DNA of 64,000 nt from an uncultured Christensenella sp. (lineage in GTDB: Bacteria > Bacillota > Clostridia > Christensenellales > UBA3700). A program made the position numbers and the translations under genes. Each line of letters starts with the position of its first letter. The stretch's first letter is position 1. Location of the stretch: the NCBI GenBank assembly GCA_910583735.1, contig CAJTXS010000007.1, positions 1 through 64,000 of the forward strand, given 5' to 3'. Shown piece by piece: positions 1 through 9,302 of this stretch. A model generated the notes under the pieces. It saw only the letters and a program-made list of their open reading frames with translations. It did no database searches and was not told the DNA's origin.

Positions 1-33
1 ACGTCGTATATTTAGAGTAGAGAAAGTTAACTA

Positions 34-67
34 AACTATTCGCAAAACACAAGTTTTGCGAATAGTT
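34..67. repeat. Perfect 15-bp inverted repeat (hairpin) upstream of the recombinase
   Basis: Arms 34-48 and 53-67 are exactly complementary, with a 4-nt loop. Neither strand has a T-run after the stem, so it is not a standard intrinsic terminator. It lies 42 bp before the recombinase -35 box. It could be the terminator of a gene beyond the window edge, a protein-binding palindrome or a recombination site. Confidence 0.7.
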
Positions 68-108
68 ACGGGTAAATATACATAAAATATGCTTATAATT
101 AAATATTT

Positions 109-137
109 TTGCTTTTATATCGGCGTTGTGATATTAT
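109..137 (+). promoter_or_regulatory. Sigma-A-type promoter of the tyrosine recombinase, leaderless geometry
   Basis: TTGCTT at 109-114, a 17-bp spacer and TATTAT at 132-137. Only six bases separate the -10 box from the ATG at 144, and I see no Shine-Dalgarno sequence. The expected transcription start therefore falls on the start codon. Confidence 0.5.
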
Positions 138-143
138 TATATT

Positions 144-1196
144 ATGGATAACGATTATTTTTCCGAGCGCGATAAAGCTAATACAATTAAGCTTCGCACC
201 ATAATAAGAAATGAATTGCCTGCTATATGCAATGAGTTTTTTATCGGAATACAGACAAATACCACTGTGCTTACAAGGCTTGCTTATGCGCAGGATTTGT
301 GTATATTTTTTGATTTTCTTTTTAAGGAAATTAATGAGTTTGCTTGTAATGATAAATCTGCGTTCACATTTGCCGATCTTAACTTAGTTACGGCAACTCA
401 TATCGAAATATATATGGATTATTTATCCTATTATAAGTACGAAGGCCGAGAATATCGCAATTCACTTAAAACAAAAGCCAGAAAACTGTCTTCCGTTAAG
501 GCTTTTTTTAAGTATTTCTACAATAAAGATAGGATTTCATCCAATCCGGCGTCAAAAGTTCCGTCGCCGAAATTGAAAGATAAGCCCATTATCAGATTAG
601 ATACAGACGAAGTATCTGAATTATTGGTTAAATTGGATGAAAATTCTTCTTGCGATATTACCAAGCGACAGCATTCTTACAGAAATAAAACCAGGAAGCG
701 AGACATTGCGATAATTAGCCTATTTTTGGGGACAGGAATACGTATCAGCGAATTGGTAGGATTGGACATTAAGGATATAGATTTTAAGAACAACGCATTC
801 AAATTGACTAGAAAAGGCGGCGCGCAGACAATATTGTATTTTACTGCTGAGGTTGCCAATGCCTTGGTAGATTATCTCGACGAACGAGAGATAAATAAGC
901 TCATTGAAGGCTATCCTGCTCTGTTTCTTTCATTGCAGAATAGGCGTATAACGCCTCGAGCTGTGGAGATATTGGTAAAAAAGTATGCTGTAGAAGTAAC
1001 TCCGCTTAAGAAAATAACACCGCATAAGCTAAGGAGTACGTTCGGCACAAATCTATATGCTCAGACCAATGATATTTATGTTGTCGGAGAGATTTTAGGA
1101 CACAAAGATATCAATACTACGAAGAGACATTATGCTGCAATCAGCGAAGATATTAAGCGCGCAGCTGCCGAAAAAGTAAAATTGCGTGATAAATAA
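144..1196 (+). CDS. Tyrosine recombinase, XerC/XerD type
   Basis: A 350-residue site-specific recombinase. The N-terminal part (about 20-130) is the SAM-like core-binding domain. The C-terminal catalytic domain carries the full set R200 (TGIRISEL), K224, H294 and R297 (PHKLR), H320 (LGHKD) and nucleophile Y330. This family joins DNA through a 3'-phosphotyrosine; Xer members resolve chromosome dimers at dif, others are integrases. Length and a smooth catalytic core fit a housekeeping Xer protein, and no phage or transposon genes adjoin it. It is followed by lexA on the same strand after 81 bp. A 15-bp palindrome lies upstream. Which Xer paralogue it is, or whether it acts at another site, cannot be decided here. 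Confidence 0.9.
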   Translation: MDNDYFSERDKANTIKLRTIIRNELPAICNEFFIGIQTNTTVLTRLAYAQDLCIFFDFLFKEINEFACNDKSAFTFADLNLVTATHIEIYMDYLSYYKYEGREYRNSLKTKARKLSSVKAFFKYFYNKDRISSNPASKVPSPKLKDKPIIRLDTDEVSELLVKLDENSSCDITKRQHSYRNKTRKRDIAIISLFLGTGIRISELVGLDIKDIDFKNNAFKLTRKGGAQTILYFTAEVANALVDYLDEREINKLIEGYPALFLSLQNRRITPRAVEILVKKYAVEVTPLKKITPHKLRSTFGTNLYAQTNDIYVVGEILGHKDINTTKRHYAAISEDIKRAAAEKVKLRDK

Positions 1197-1209
1197 TTAA
1201 AAATAACGC

Positions 1210-1245
1210 TTGCAAATTGTGAACATATGTGCTATTATGTTCACA
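1210..1245 (+). promoter_or_regulatory. lexA promoter with embedded SOS box
   Basis: TTGCAA (1210-1215), a 17-bp spacer and TATTAT (1233-1238). The spacer holds GAACATATGTGC at 1221-1232, one mismatch from the Gram-positive LexA core GAACATATGTTC. A wider 10-bp inverted repeat (1218-1227 with 1236-1245) overlaps the -10 box. LexA bound here would block polymerase, which indicates autoregulation. Confidence 0.8.
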
Positions 1246-1277
1246 TAGATATCTAATTAACGGACGGTTTAACTAAT

Positions 1278-1937
1278 ATGGCTGCTAAGTCAGATGAAAA
1301 GGAATATCAGACGCTTAAGTTTATCAACGACTTTATTGTCGCTAATAATTATCCGCCGAGCGTCAGGGAGATATGTTCAAGCGTAGGCTTTAAGTCTACA
1401 GCATCTGCGCAGTATTATCTAAATAAATTGGAAAATAGCGGTCGTATTCGACGTAATTTCGGTAAGAACCGCACTATAGAGATTACGGATCCCGAATTTA
1501 TTTTGTCGGCAAATGCGCAAAGCGTCGACTATGACGAGCTTAATATGGTGCAAGTCCCCTTTCTCGGCAATATTGCTGCTGGAGAACCGTTGTTCGCTGG
1601 CGTTGAGGAAGGCGAAAGCATGACTATATCCAAAGAATATTTTGATTATAGCGGTAATTTGTTTATACTTAAGGTAAAGGGTGAATCGATGGTTAATGCA
1701 GGTATACTCAACGGAGACTCAGTAATCATCAGACAACAGCCTGTCGCTGCGGAAGGTCAAATAATTGCGGCAATGATTGATAATTGCGAAGTTACGCTTA
1801 AGCGCTTTTATAAAGAAAGAGATCATATAAGGCTCAAGCCTGAGAATGATTATATGGACGACATAATTGTAGACAGCACTCACCCGTTCAGCATTCTCGG
1901 TGTTGCTGTAGGTCTAATGCGCAACAGCATCAGATAA
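1278..1937 (+). CDS. lexA: LexA repressor
   Basis: SOS-response repressor of 219 residues. Residues 1-65 form the winged helix-turn-helix that binds SOS boxes; 92-219 form the S24 self-cleavage domain. The cleavage dipeptide is A101-G102 (NIAAGEP), with catalytic S137 (KGESM) and K175. RecA-DNA filaments stimulate autocleavage in this family, derepressing repair genes. The promoter carries a LexA site, so the gene is probably autoregulated. The predicted 5' leader is about 33 nt with no convincing Shine-Dalgarno sequence. The gene lies beside the mutS/mutL repair cluster, which is on the other strand. Confidence 0.95.
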   Translation: MAAKSDEKEYQTLKFINDFIVANNYPPSVREICSSVGFKSTASAQYYLNKLENSGRIRRNFGKNRTIEITDPEFILSANAQSVDYDELNMVQVPFLGNIAAGEPLFAGVEEGESMTISKEYFDYSGNLFILKVKGESMVNAGILNGDSVIIRQQPVAAEGQIIAAMIDNCEVTLKRFYKERDHIRLKPENDYMDDIIVDSTHPFSILGVAVGLMRNSIR

Positions 1938-2447
1938 TTTTTATATTTTATCTCTCAATTGATAGTTGCCATATTCGGATAAATTAATTTAAGATAATTA
2001 AATTAGCGTTTATAAAGGCGGTAATTAATTTATTATGCTCTATTTTTACGGTTATGCGCTTAATGCGCAGCACAGTAGAATGATTTTTCACATCATAATA
2101 TTCTTTGCATTATCCGGCTCACTTAAAGCGCCGGATAGGATATTATCGATTTTATAATTAATTAATAAAAATAGCGATAGCATAATATTTTTTTATAATT
2201 CTTGGCATTAGCTTGTCGTTCATATGCCTCAATACACTTATGTAAATCGGCAATTTACAAATTTCCTTAAGCTCTTTAGTATATTTTTAATTAAAAATTA
2301 AATATTAAATTGACAATATGACAATAAAATAAGCTACTGTATAAGTAAATAATTATATTAATATTCTATATACAAGTAGTTATTTTTAATACCTTTTTTA
2401 CCAAACAAAGCATAGGTTACCAATTCGCAACCTTATAAGTCATGATT
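1938..2447. other. Gene-poor AT-rich interval
   Basis: About 510 bp between lexA and the terminator of the opposing operon. It contains a hairpin with 8-bp arms at 2111-2118 and 2130-2137, which could end the lexA transcript although the following T-run is weak. A 40-codon ATG ORF near 2035 has no credible ribosome-binding site. I see no gene I can support. Confidence 0.5.
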
Positions 2448-2480
2448 AAAATAAAAGAAGTGTCGTTATTGGCGACACTG
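2448..2480 (-). terminator. Intrinsic terminator of the miaB-mutS-mutL-miaA-ynbB operon
   Basis: On the minus strand, stem AGTGTCG/CGACACT (2473-2479 with 2459-2465) and a 7-nt loop are followed by the U-rich tail TCTTTTATTTT. It lies 11 bp past the ynbB stop. Confidence 0.75.
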
Positions 2481-2490
2481 AATATCTATT

Positions 2491-3723
2491 TTATATGCTT
2501 ATAGCCTCTAAGCAGTACATTATTGCGAGCTTTGCATGTTCGTATGTCAATGCGCCCTGGATATACGCAGTATAAGGCTCAGTCAGCGGCGAATCGGCAG
2601 ATAACTCGATTGATGCGCCTGCAACGAATGTTCCTGCAGCCATTATTACTTGAGTATCGTAACCGGGCATATCCCATGGGAACGGCACGACATTGCTATC
2701 GATTGGCGAAGCTTTTTGTATGGCTCGTATGAATTCAATTGCCTTATCCTTGCTACCGAATTTAATCGAGCAAATTATATCAGAAGGAATTACAGACGGG
2801 CTTGGCAGAGTCTCGTACCCCAAATCCGCAAATACTTGTGAAAATAGCATTGCAGACTTAAGCGCGCATGATACTACGTGCGGAGCGCAGAATAATCCTT
2901 GATAAAATGTCCTGTAACCTGCGGCGTATGAGCCGACTTCCATACCTATAGACGGAGCGGTAAGCCTTGCTGCTACTTGATCGACTAAGAATTTTTTACC
3001 GCATATATAACCGCCTGTAGGCGCTATGCCGCCGCCTGGATTTTTAATCAGCGAACCGGCTATTATGTCAACATTATTTTCCGTAGGTTCGGTATAGTCG
3101 GTAAATTCGCCGTAGCAATTGTCGCACATTATAATTGTATTAGGGCTTATTGACTTGACTAAATCCGCAGCCTTTTTAATCTGCTCGATTGTCAATGCAT
3201 TGCGCCACTCGTAGCCTCTCGAGCGTCCTATAAAGACAAGTTTAATGTTATTATTCCTGAGTGAATCCTCTATCGATGTATAGTTAATGTCTCCGTTAAT
3301 TAAATCAATTTGCTTGTAATTTATGCCGTAATCGCGTAGCGAACCGTTGCCCTTACCGCTGATTATTGTCTGCAAGGTATCGTAAGGGGCTCCGGAAACG
3401 GATAACATTGTATCGCCGGTTTTCAGTAAGCCGAATAAAGTCAAAGATAAAGCATGAGTGCCGGATACAATCATGGGACTTACGATTGCAGTTTCCGCGC
3501 CGAAAATTTGAGCTGCTAACTTACACAGCGTATCCCGTCCTATATCGTCGTATCCGTATCCGTTTGTGCCGGAAAAATGCCTTTGACCTATAGCATTGTC
3601 TCTAAACGCATCCAAAACTTTGCTTTGATTGAACAAAGCGATTCGATCTACTTCGGCAAATGCGTCTTTCAATTTATTTTCCGCAGTTGTTAATATTTTA
3701 ACAATGTCATTATTTAAGGTCAT
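2491..3723 (-). CDS. ynbB: YnbB-family PLP-dependent enzyme (methionine gamma-lyase / aluminium-resistance family)
   Basis: A 410-residue fold-type I PLP enzyme. The PLP lysine is probably the one in SLIKNPGGG near residue 230; the N-terminal FSGTNGYGYDD and the glycine-rich segment after the lysine are typical of the family annotated as methionine gamma-lyase-like or aluminium-resistance protein. The reaction is likely cleavage of a sulfur amino acid, but the true substrate is unsettled. It is the last gene of the miaB operon and couples to miaA through a TAATG overlap. In Bacillus, ynbB also lies close to miaA, so the position supports the family call. Confidence 0.85.
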   Translation of the reverse strand: MTLNNDIVKILTTAENKLKDAFAEVDRIALFNQSKVLDAFRDNAIGQRHFSGTNGYGYDDIGRDTLCKLAAQIFGAETAIVSPMIVSGTHALSLTLFGLLKTGDTMLSVSGAPYDTLQTIISGKGNGSLRDYGINYKQIDLINGDINYTSIEDSLRNNNIKLVFIGRSRGYEWRNALTIEQIKKAADLVKSISPNTIIMCDNCYGEFTDYTEPTENNVDIIAGSLIKNPGGGIAPTGGYICGKKFLVDQVAARLTAPSIGMEVGSYAAGYRTFYQGLFCAPHVVSCALKSAMLFSQVFADLGYETLPSPSVIPSDIICSIKFGSKDKAIEFIRAIQKASPIDSNVVPFPWDMPGYDTQVIMAAGTFVAGASIELSADSPLTEPYTAYIQGALTYEHAKLAIMYCLEAISI

Positions 3724-4670
3724 TACCGTTCACATTCCTTTTTATATCCGTTAACTATTTGCAAAGCCATTGACATAGCTTCGTTATATTCATTTCCTAT
3801 ATTATACCACATCGCGTCTTTGTACTTTTTCAGCCAAGTAATTTGCCTTTTTGCATAACGCTTAGTATTGAGTATGATAGCGTCCTTTACGTCATCAAGG
3901 CTTGCTTGACCTTCGAAATATAATCTAAATTCCTTATATCCTATCGCCTGCATGCACTGATTGTCCCAGTCTAAACCTTTCTTCAGCAGACAGTCTACTT
4001 CGTCAAATAGCCCGTTATTCCACATTTTGTTGACGCGAGCCTCTATGCGATTGTATATTATATCTCTGCAGTTGGTCAATGCAATGATATGCGGTTTATA
4101 AGTCGTATTGGGAACTCTTTCGCAATATTGACTCTTGCTCTTGCCGTTGACTTCGTATATCTCCAATGCTCTCAACAAGCGCTTGGTATTGTTGGGATGT
4201 ATTTTTTTCGCGTCATCGGGATCTATCTCTCGCAGTCTGTTATACATGACATCCTTGCCGTACTTGATAAAATCTTCTTCTAACTTAGCTCTGATTGCAT
4301 CATCTCTGTTGCTGATAAAAGACAATGAATACACAAAAGAGTCTATGTATAATCCCGTTCCGCCAACAACTATGGGATTATTTTTTCTATTGATTATATC
4401 TGATATACAGGCTGATGCCAGCTTTGCATATTGAGCGACGCTGAACTCTTCGGTAGGCTCTACAACGTCTATCATGTGATGTGTAATGCCTTTTGTTTCT
4501 GAAGGCATTACCTTAGCGGTGCCTATATCAAGCCCCTTATATATCTGCATGCTGTCGCAGGAGATGACTTCGCCTTGTACTTTTTGCGCTAATTCTATTG
4601 CGAAATCACTTTTTCCCGTGCCTGTAGGACCCGCAATTATCAATAAATCGCGCTTAGTGTCGCTATTCAT
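3723..4670 (-). CDS. miaA: tRNA dimethylallyltransferase
   Basis: Transfers a dimethylallyl group to N6 of A37 in tRNAs reading UNN codons; its product is the substrate of MiaB, encoded at the head of the same operon. The 315-residue length is normal. The P-loop AGPTGTGKSD is at about residues 13-22, followed by the SCDSMQIYKGLDIGTAK substrate segment and the catalytic-domain motifs VGGTGLYI and QAIGYKE. A Shine-Dalgarno AGAGGA lies about 11 bases upstream. The start follows the mutL stop by 3 bp and the stop overlaps the ynbB start. No hfq gene follows, although it does in many Bacillota. Confidence 0.95.
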   Translation of the reverse strand: MNSDTKRDLLIIAGPTGTGKSDFAIELAQKVQGEVISCDSMQIYKGLDIGTAKVMPSETKGITHHMIDVVEPTEEFSVAQYAKLASACISDIINRKNNPIVVGGTGLYIDSFVYSLSFISNRDDAIRAKLEEDFIKYGKDVMYNRLREIDPDDAKKIHPNNTKRLLRALEIYEVNGKSKSQYCERVPNTTYKPHIIALTNCRDIIYNRIEARVNKMWNNGLFDEVDCLLKKGLDWDNQCMQAIGYKEFRLYFEGQASLDDVKDAIILNTKRYAKRQITWLKKYKDAMWYNIGNEYNEAMSMALQIVNGYKKECER

Positions 4671-4673
4671 GCT

Positions 4674-6686
4674 TTAGATTATCCTCTTGAACAATTTGTC
4701 TAAGTCGTTTCTCGTATATTCAAGGACCGCAGGTCTTCCGTGAGGACATTGCATGGGAATACCGTTGTCCATGTTGCCGAATAACTTAACGATATTGGCA
4801 TTGGACAGTCTGTCTCCGCTTTTAATAGCGCGTTTACATGCGCGTTGCATTAGATTTTCTTTAAGCATATCGGACAATTTTATGGCGCCAATCTTGCCTT
4901 TATCGTTGCATATATCATTGAAGAAAGCGTCTAAATCCAAGCCCGTAAGGACGTAGGGAATTGCCGAAATCTTATAGTTAAGTCCTCCGAACTCTTCGAT
5001 TTCAAATCCTATTGCGCGAAGCTCGCCGATTATCTTGGCAATAAATTCATATTGTTCGGAATCGGCGTCAAAGACAAAGGGCACAAGCAGTTGCTGCGAT
5101 GAAACGGACATGTTTTCAACTTGCTTAACATATTCGTCGTATATGAATTTCTCATGAACGGCGTGCTGATCTATTAAGTATACCCTATCTTTTCGCTCGA
5201 TTATCAAATATGTCTTGAATATCTGTCCTATTACGGCATAATCCCCCGACAATTCTTTGTCTACTGCTTCGAGCAGCGGAGATGACATCTTATATAATGA
5301 TTTATCCGTAGTCGACCGATTGTATTGAGGAGGCTGAGCAACCATGGTCTTTCTTACAGTCTTCGCAGACTCGACATATGTATTAACATTGGAGAATTTC
5401 TCTTTTAATTTATCGGATAATGATGATTGTCTTTCCTTTGTATCTAATATATTAGTATCGCTTGATATTCTTATTTTCTGCGAATTATCTTGTGCAGCGT
5501 TACCATATTGCTCGGGTAATTTATGCGGATAATCTTGTCCTACCTTATTAGCATTAGCCAAATATGTACTTATTTGTTCTGAATTAGCTGTTATTTCATA
5601 ATTATCCGAACTTTTATCAATGATATTTGATATATTCGACTGAGAGGTTGACTTGACAAAAACGTTGTTTTCCGTTTCCCTACTGTCCGACAGCTTGAGA
5701 TAAGAAGTCTGCTCTGCAAGAGCCGACATTGCGAATTTGTATACTGCCGCAAAGACTTTGTTGCTGTCTTTGAATCTTACTTCTCTCTTGTTGGGATGAA
5801 CGTTGACGTCGAGTTGATCGATCGGCATGTCGATATTGAGCACGTATACGGGATAGGTGCGCTTCATTAGTGTGGTTCCATATGCTTGCGATACGGCTGT
5901 CGATATTATATTATTGGCAATAACTCTTCCGTTAATGATTGCCGTCTGATAATTCCTGTTATGCTTGCCGTATCCCTGTTTGCCTATGTATCCGCATATA
6001 GAAATATCTCCTACGGAGCGTCTATGCTCTGTCAGATTTTCGGCGATTTCGCTTCCGTACACGGCATAGATTGCATTAATCAGTCCGTTGGATGTGTTGA
6101 ATATCTGCTCTCCGTCTGCAATATATGTAAAGGATATATCGGGATTGGAAAGTATCAACTGGCTTACGGTGTAAGTAACGTCTTTTTCTTCTTGCTTCGG
6201 CTTTTTCAAGAACTTCAGTCTGACGGGAGTATTAAAGAAAATATCTTTAATCTCGGTTGTGGTGCCTTGTCCTCTGCCGCAAGGGCTGATATCTTCTACT
6301 GTTCCGCCGTTAACGCGCAAGCTGAATGCTCCGCCTTCTCCGCTGCACGAGGTCAATGTCATCTTGGAGACTGCGGCAATAGATGCCAAAGCCTCGCCTC
6401 TGAATCCCAATGTATTGATCTTGAACAGGTCGTCTGCGTTGACAATTTTAGAAGTAGCATGCGGCATTACCGCTCTTGTGAGATCTTCTTTGTCCATTCC
6501 GCAACCGTTGTCGCTGATGCGGATATATGAAATGCCTCCGTCGCTTATCTCGATGCTGATGCTGTCGGCACCCGCGTCAATACTGTTCTCAATCAGCTCT
6601 TTGACAACGCTTGAGGGTCTTTCGACCACTTCGCCTGCCGCTATCTTGTTGTATATATCCGGTTTAAGAATATTAATCTTAGCCAT
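4674..6686 (-). CDS. mutL: DNA mismatch repair protein MutL
   Basis: A 670-residue mismatch-repair mediator that links MutS to strand incision. The N-terminal GHKL ATPase has ELIENSIDAGAD, DNGCGM and GFRGEAL; a long polar linker (about 340-480) is followed by the C-terminal endonuclease/dimerisation domain. The metal-binding endonuclease region reads DQHAVHEKFIYDE, with the ACKRAIK and CPHGRP motifs also present, so the protein is of the incising type, as expected without MutH. In the DQHA-x2-E-x4-E consensus the last position aligns to D rather than E, with an E one residue later. Shine-Dalgarno GAGGAG precedes the start. It follows mutS by 14 bp. Confidence 0.95.
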   Translation of the reverse strand: MAKINILKPDIYNKIAAGEVVERPSSVVKELIENSIDAGADSISIEISDGGISYIRISDNGCGMDKEDLTRAVMPHATSKIVNADDLFKINTLGFRGEALASIAAVSKMTLTSCSGEGGAFSLRVNGGTVEDISPCGRGQGTTTEIKDIFFNTPVRLKFLKKPKQEEKDVTYTVSQLILSNPDISFTYIADGEQIFNTSNGLINAIYAVYGSEIAENLTEHRRSVGDISICGYIGKQGYGKHNRNYQTAIINGRVIANNIISTAVSQAYGTTLMKRTYPVYVLNIDMPIDQLDVNVHPNKREVRFKDSNKVFAAVYKFAMSALAEQTSYLKLSDSRETENNVFVKSTSQSNISNIIDKSSDNYEITANSEQISTYLANANKVGQDYPHKLPEQYGNAAQDNSQKIRISSDTNILDTKERQSSLSDKLKEKFSNVNTYVESAKTVRKTMVAQPPQYNRSTTDKSLYKMSSPLLEAVDKELSGDYAVIGQIFKTYLIIERKDRVYLIDQHAVHEKFIYDEYVKQVENMSVSSQQLLVPFVFDADSEQYEFIAKIIGELRAIGFEIEEFGGLNYKISAIPYVLTGLDLDAFFNDICNDKGKIGAIKLSDMLKENLMQRACKRAIKSGDRLSNANIVKLFGNMDNGIPMQCPHGRPAVLEYTRNDLDKLFKRII

Positions 6687-6700
6687 AATTTCTCCTCATC

Positions 6701-9301
6701 TTATATTTGTCGCTTAGCAGAATCGACAAGCTCGTGCAGTATTGAAAATGCCTGAATGGGCGAAAGCGTATCTATATCGATTGCTTTGAGTTTATCTCTG
6801 AAAGTGTTGTTGTCGCATATGGCGATCAAGCTGTCTGCATCGGAGGAATCGTCGAGAGACAAAGGAGAATTTTCAAGTTGCTTGGATATCTCCTTGGCGC
6901 GAGTGATAACCGATTTAGGTATGCCCGCAAGTCCCGCGACCTCTATGCCGAAACTCTTGTTGGTGCCTCCGCGCATGATTTTATGTAAGAATATTACGGA
7001 ATTTTTACTCTCCGCGGCGGTGACTTTGTAGTTGCGGACTCCTTCGATTCTGCCCTCGAGTTCGGTCAATTCGTGGTAATGCGTGGAGAAAAGCGTCTTG
7101 CATTTAATGCGTTTTGCGATATCCTCTACCACTGCGCCCGCAATAGACAAGCCGTCGAATGTAGATGTGCCTCTGCCGATTTCGTCCAGCACTACCAGAC
7201 TGGATATTGTAGCTCGTTGTAATATGGTCGCAACCTCTATCATCTCTACCATAAAGGTGCTTTGTCCGTACGATAGGTCGTCGGAAGCGCCTATACGCGT
7301 AAAAATTCTGTCTGCTATAGCAATCTTTGCGCTTTTAGCGGGCACATAGCACCCGATGTGCGCCATTAGAGTTATCAACGCGATCTGTCGCATATAGGTG
7401 CTCTTACCTGCCATATTTGGACCGGTTATTATCATCATTCTTTCTTGCGAGCAATCCAGCGAGCAGTCGTTGGGAACGAAGTCGTTTCTTTTTAGCAACT
7501 TTTCTACCACCGGGTGACGTCCGCCGATTATAGATGTGGATAAGTCATCCGATATTATAGGCTTACAATATCCGTTCTCCAGCGCGACGACCGCAAATGA
7601 CAGCAATGTATCGAGAGCTGCGATATTGCGAGATGTGGATTGCAGCTCGGGGATAAATGCCGACACTTCTTTTTTTACGTCGTCGAATATTTTTAGCTCC
7701 AATTCGAGAGCCTTTTCGGTGCTGCCGAGCACCTTATCCTCTATTTGCTTGAGCTCTTCGGTAATATAGCGCTCGCCAGTAGTAAGGGTCTGTTTTCTGA
7801 TGTAACGCATCGAAGGTACTTTGCCTACGCTGCCTTTGGCTACTTCGATATAGTATCCGAATACTTTGTTATAGGAGATTTTAAGATTCTTAATCCCCGT
7901 CAACTCGCGCTCTTGAGCCTCAAGGCGCGTGAGCCATTGCGTGCTTTCCCTACCTGCATTGCGATACGAGTCGAGATCGGAGGAGAAGCCTTCTTTAATA
8001 ATCCCGCCGTCTTTAACGGTGACGGGCGCTTTCTCGTCTATAGTATCGGAAATCAGCAAGCAGATATCGGACAGCTCGAAAATATTTCCGTTAATGCGCC
8101 TTAAGTATTCGGCTGACATGGTATCGAGTATATTTTTGAGCGCAGGAATGTTTTTAAGAGATTCTCCTATCGATAGCAGGTCTCTCGGGGAAATGGTGCC
8201 GTAGGATAATCTACTTGCGAGCCTTTCTATATCTTTAACGGATTTAAGAAGTTGCAAAAGCGTATTTCGCTCGGATGTCTTGCTTATCAACTCCTCTACG
8301 CTGTCCAATCTTTCCTGTATTCTCTTTTTATTGCGAAGCGGCTGCTCTATCCATCGGCGCAGATTTCTTGCTCCCATATTGGTGCGTGTACTGTCGAGCA
8401 CCCACAATAAAGACGCTTTGCGCTTGGAATCGCGCGCATTTTGCAGCAATTCGAGGTTAGTACGCGTATTGCTGTCCATATTGAGGTAATTATTGTTTTG
8501 TCTGTAGCTGATGCTGTTGATATGCGACAGCGATCTCTTCTGCGTCTCGTTGACGTAAGCTATGAGGGCGCCGCAGGCGCTTATCGCATAATTTTTACCT
8601 TCTAATTCAAAGGCGCTCAAGGTTGCTACGCCGAAGTGTTTTTTCAATGTTTCGTTTGCCCTGGATAATGTAAATTCTCCTTCGATATACTTAGAGAATT
8701 TAGGCATTCTGCCCGCTTTAACTGAAGAAAAACCGCAACTTATGCCGTATACATATTCGTCGCAGATTATCTCGGCGGGAGAAATATTCACGAGCATATC
8801 GTCCATGCCGTCCAGCTTGGTCGCCTTATCCTCATATACGGAAAATTCACCCGTAGATATATCCAGCCATGCAAGCGCATAGCGCTCGTTGTCGCCGTGG
8901 CAGCAAGCTATATAATTATTTTTCTTCTCTTCGAGCAGAGAGTCCTCTATTACCGTACCGGGAGTAATTACTCTTACTACGTCCCTATCCACCATCTTGC
9001 CGCCCGTATCTTTAGGCGTGTTAAGCTGCTCGCACACGGCGACTTTATGACCCATGCCGATTAATTTTGCAATATATGTATCCGCTGCGTGATATGGAAC
9101 GCCGCACATGGGCGCGCGCTCCTCCAGTCCGCAATTACGTCCCGTAAGCGTGAGGTCGAGCAACTCCGACGCCAATACCGCGTCGTCAAAGAACATCTCA
9201 TAAAAGTCGCCGAGTCTGTAAAAGACAATGCAATCTTTATATTTTTCTTTCAGCTCGAGATAAGAGCGCATCATTAAAGAGGGTTGTTTAGTCGTAGTCA
9301 T
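6701..9301 (-). CDS. mutS: DNA mismatch repair protein MutS
   Basis: An 866-residue mismatch-recognition ATPase. The mismatch-reading Phe and Glu lie in RLGDFYEMF near residue 30. Connector, lever and clamp domains precede the ABC-type ATPase with Walker A GPNMAGKST, Walker B VVLDEIGRGTSTFDG and the STHYHEL switch. Length is typical. The start lies 1 bp after the miaB stop with Shine-Dalgarno AAAGG, so translation is likely coupled. It works with MutL, encoded next. Confidence 0.97.
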   Translation of the reverse strand: MTTTKQPSLMMRSYLELKEKYKDCIVFYRLGDFYEMFFDDAVLASELLDLTLTGRNCGLEERAPMCGVPYHAADTYIAKLIGMGHKVAVCEQLNTPKDTGGKMVDRDVVRVITPGTVIEDSLLEEKKNNYIACCHGDNERYALAWLDISTGEFSVYEDKATKLDGMDDMLVNISPAEIICDEYVYGISCGFSSVKAGRMPKFSKYIEGEFTLSRANETLKKHFGVATLSAFELEGKNYAISACGALIAYVNETQKRSLSHINSISYRQNNNYLNMDSNTRTNLELLQNARDSKRKASLLWVLDSTRTNMGARNLRRWIEQPLRNKKRIQERLDSVEELISKTSERNTLLQLLKSVKDIERLASRLSYGTISPRDLLSIGESLKNIPALKNILDTMSAEYLRRINGNIFELSDICLLISDTIDEKAPVTVKDGGIIKEGFSSDLDSYRNAGRESTQWLTRLEAQERELTGIKNLKISYNKVFGYYIEVAKGSVGKVPSMRYIRKQTLTTGERYITEELKQIEDKVLGSTEKALELELKIFDDVKKEVSAFIPELQSTSRNIAALDTLLSFAVVALENGYCKPIISDDLSTSIIGGRHPVVEKLLKRNDFVPNDCSLDCSQERMMIITGPNMAGKSTYMRQIALITLMAHIGCYVPAKSAKIAIADRIFTRIGASDDLSYGQSTFMVEMIEVATILQRATISSLVVLDEIGRGTSTFDGLSIAGAVVEDIAKRIKCKTLFSTHYHELTELEGRIEGVRNYKVTAAESKNSVIFLHKIMRGGTNKSFGIEVAGLAGIPKSVITRAKEISKQLENSPLSLDDSSDADSLIAICDNNTFRDKLKAIDIDTLSPIQAFSILHELVDSAKRQI

Positions 9302-9302
9302 A

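Noticed and set aside
34..67. dif recombination site
   Set aside because: The arms do not resemble the XerC/XerD half-sites with a 6-bp spacer, and the loop is only 4 nt.
2035..2160. 40-codon ORF after lexA
   Set aside because: It has no good Shine-Dalgarno, and its sequence overlaps a hairpin; no reason to believe it is translated.
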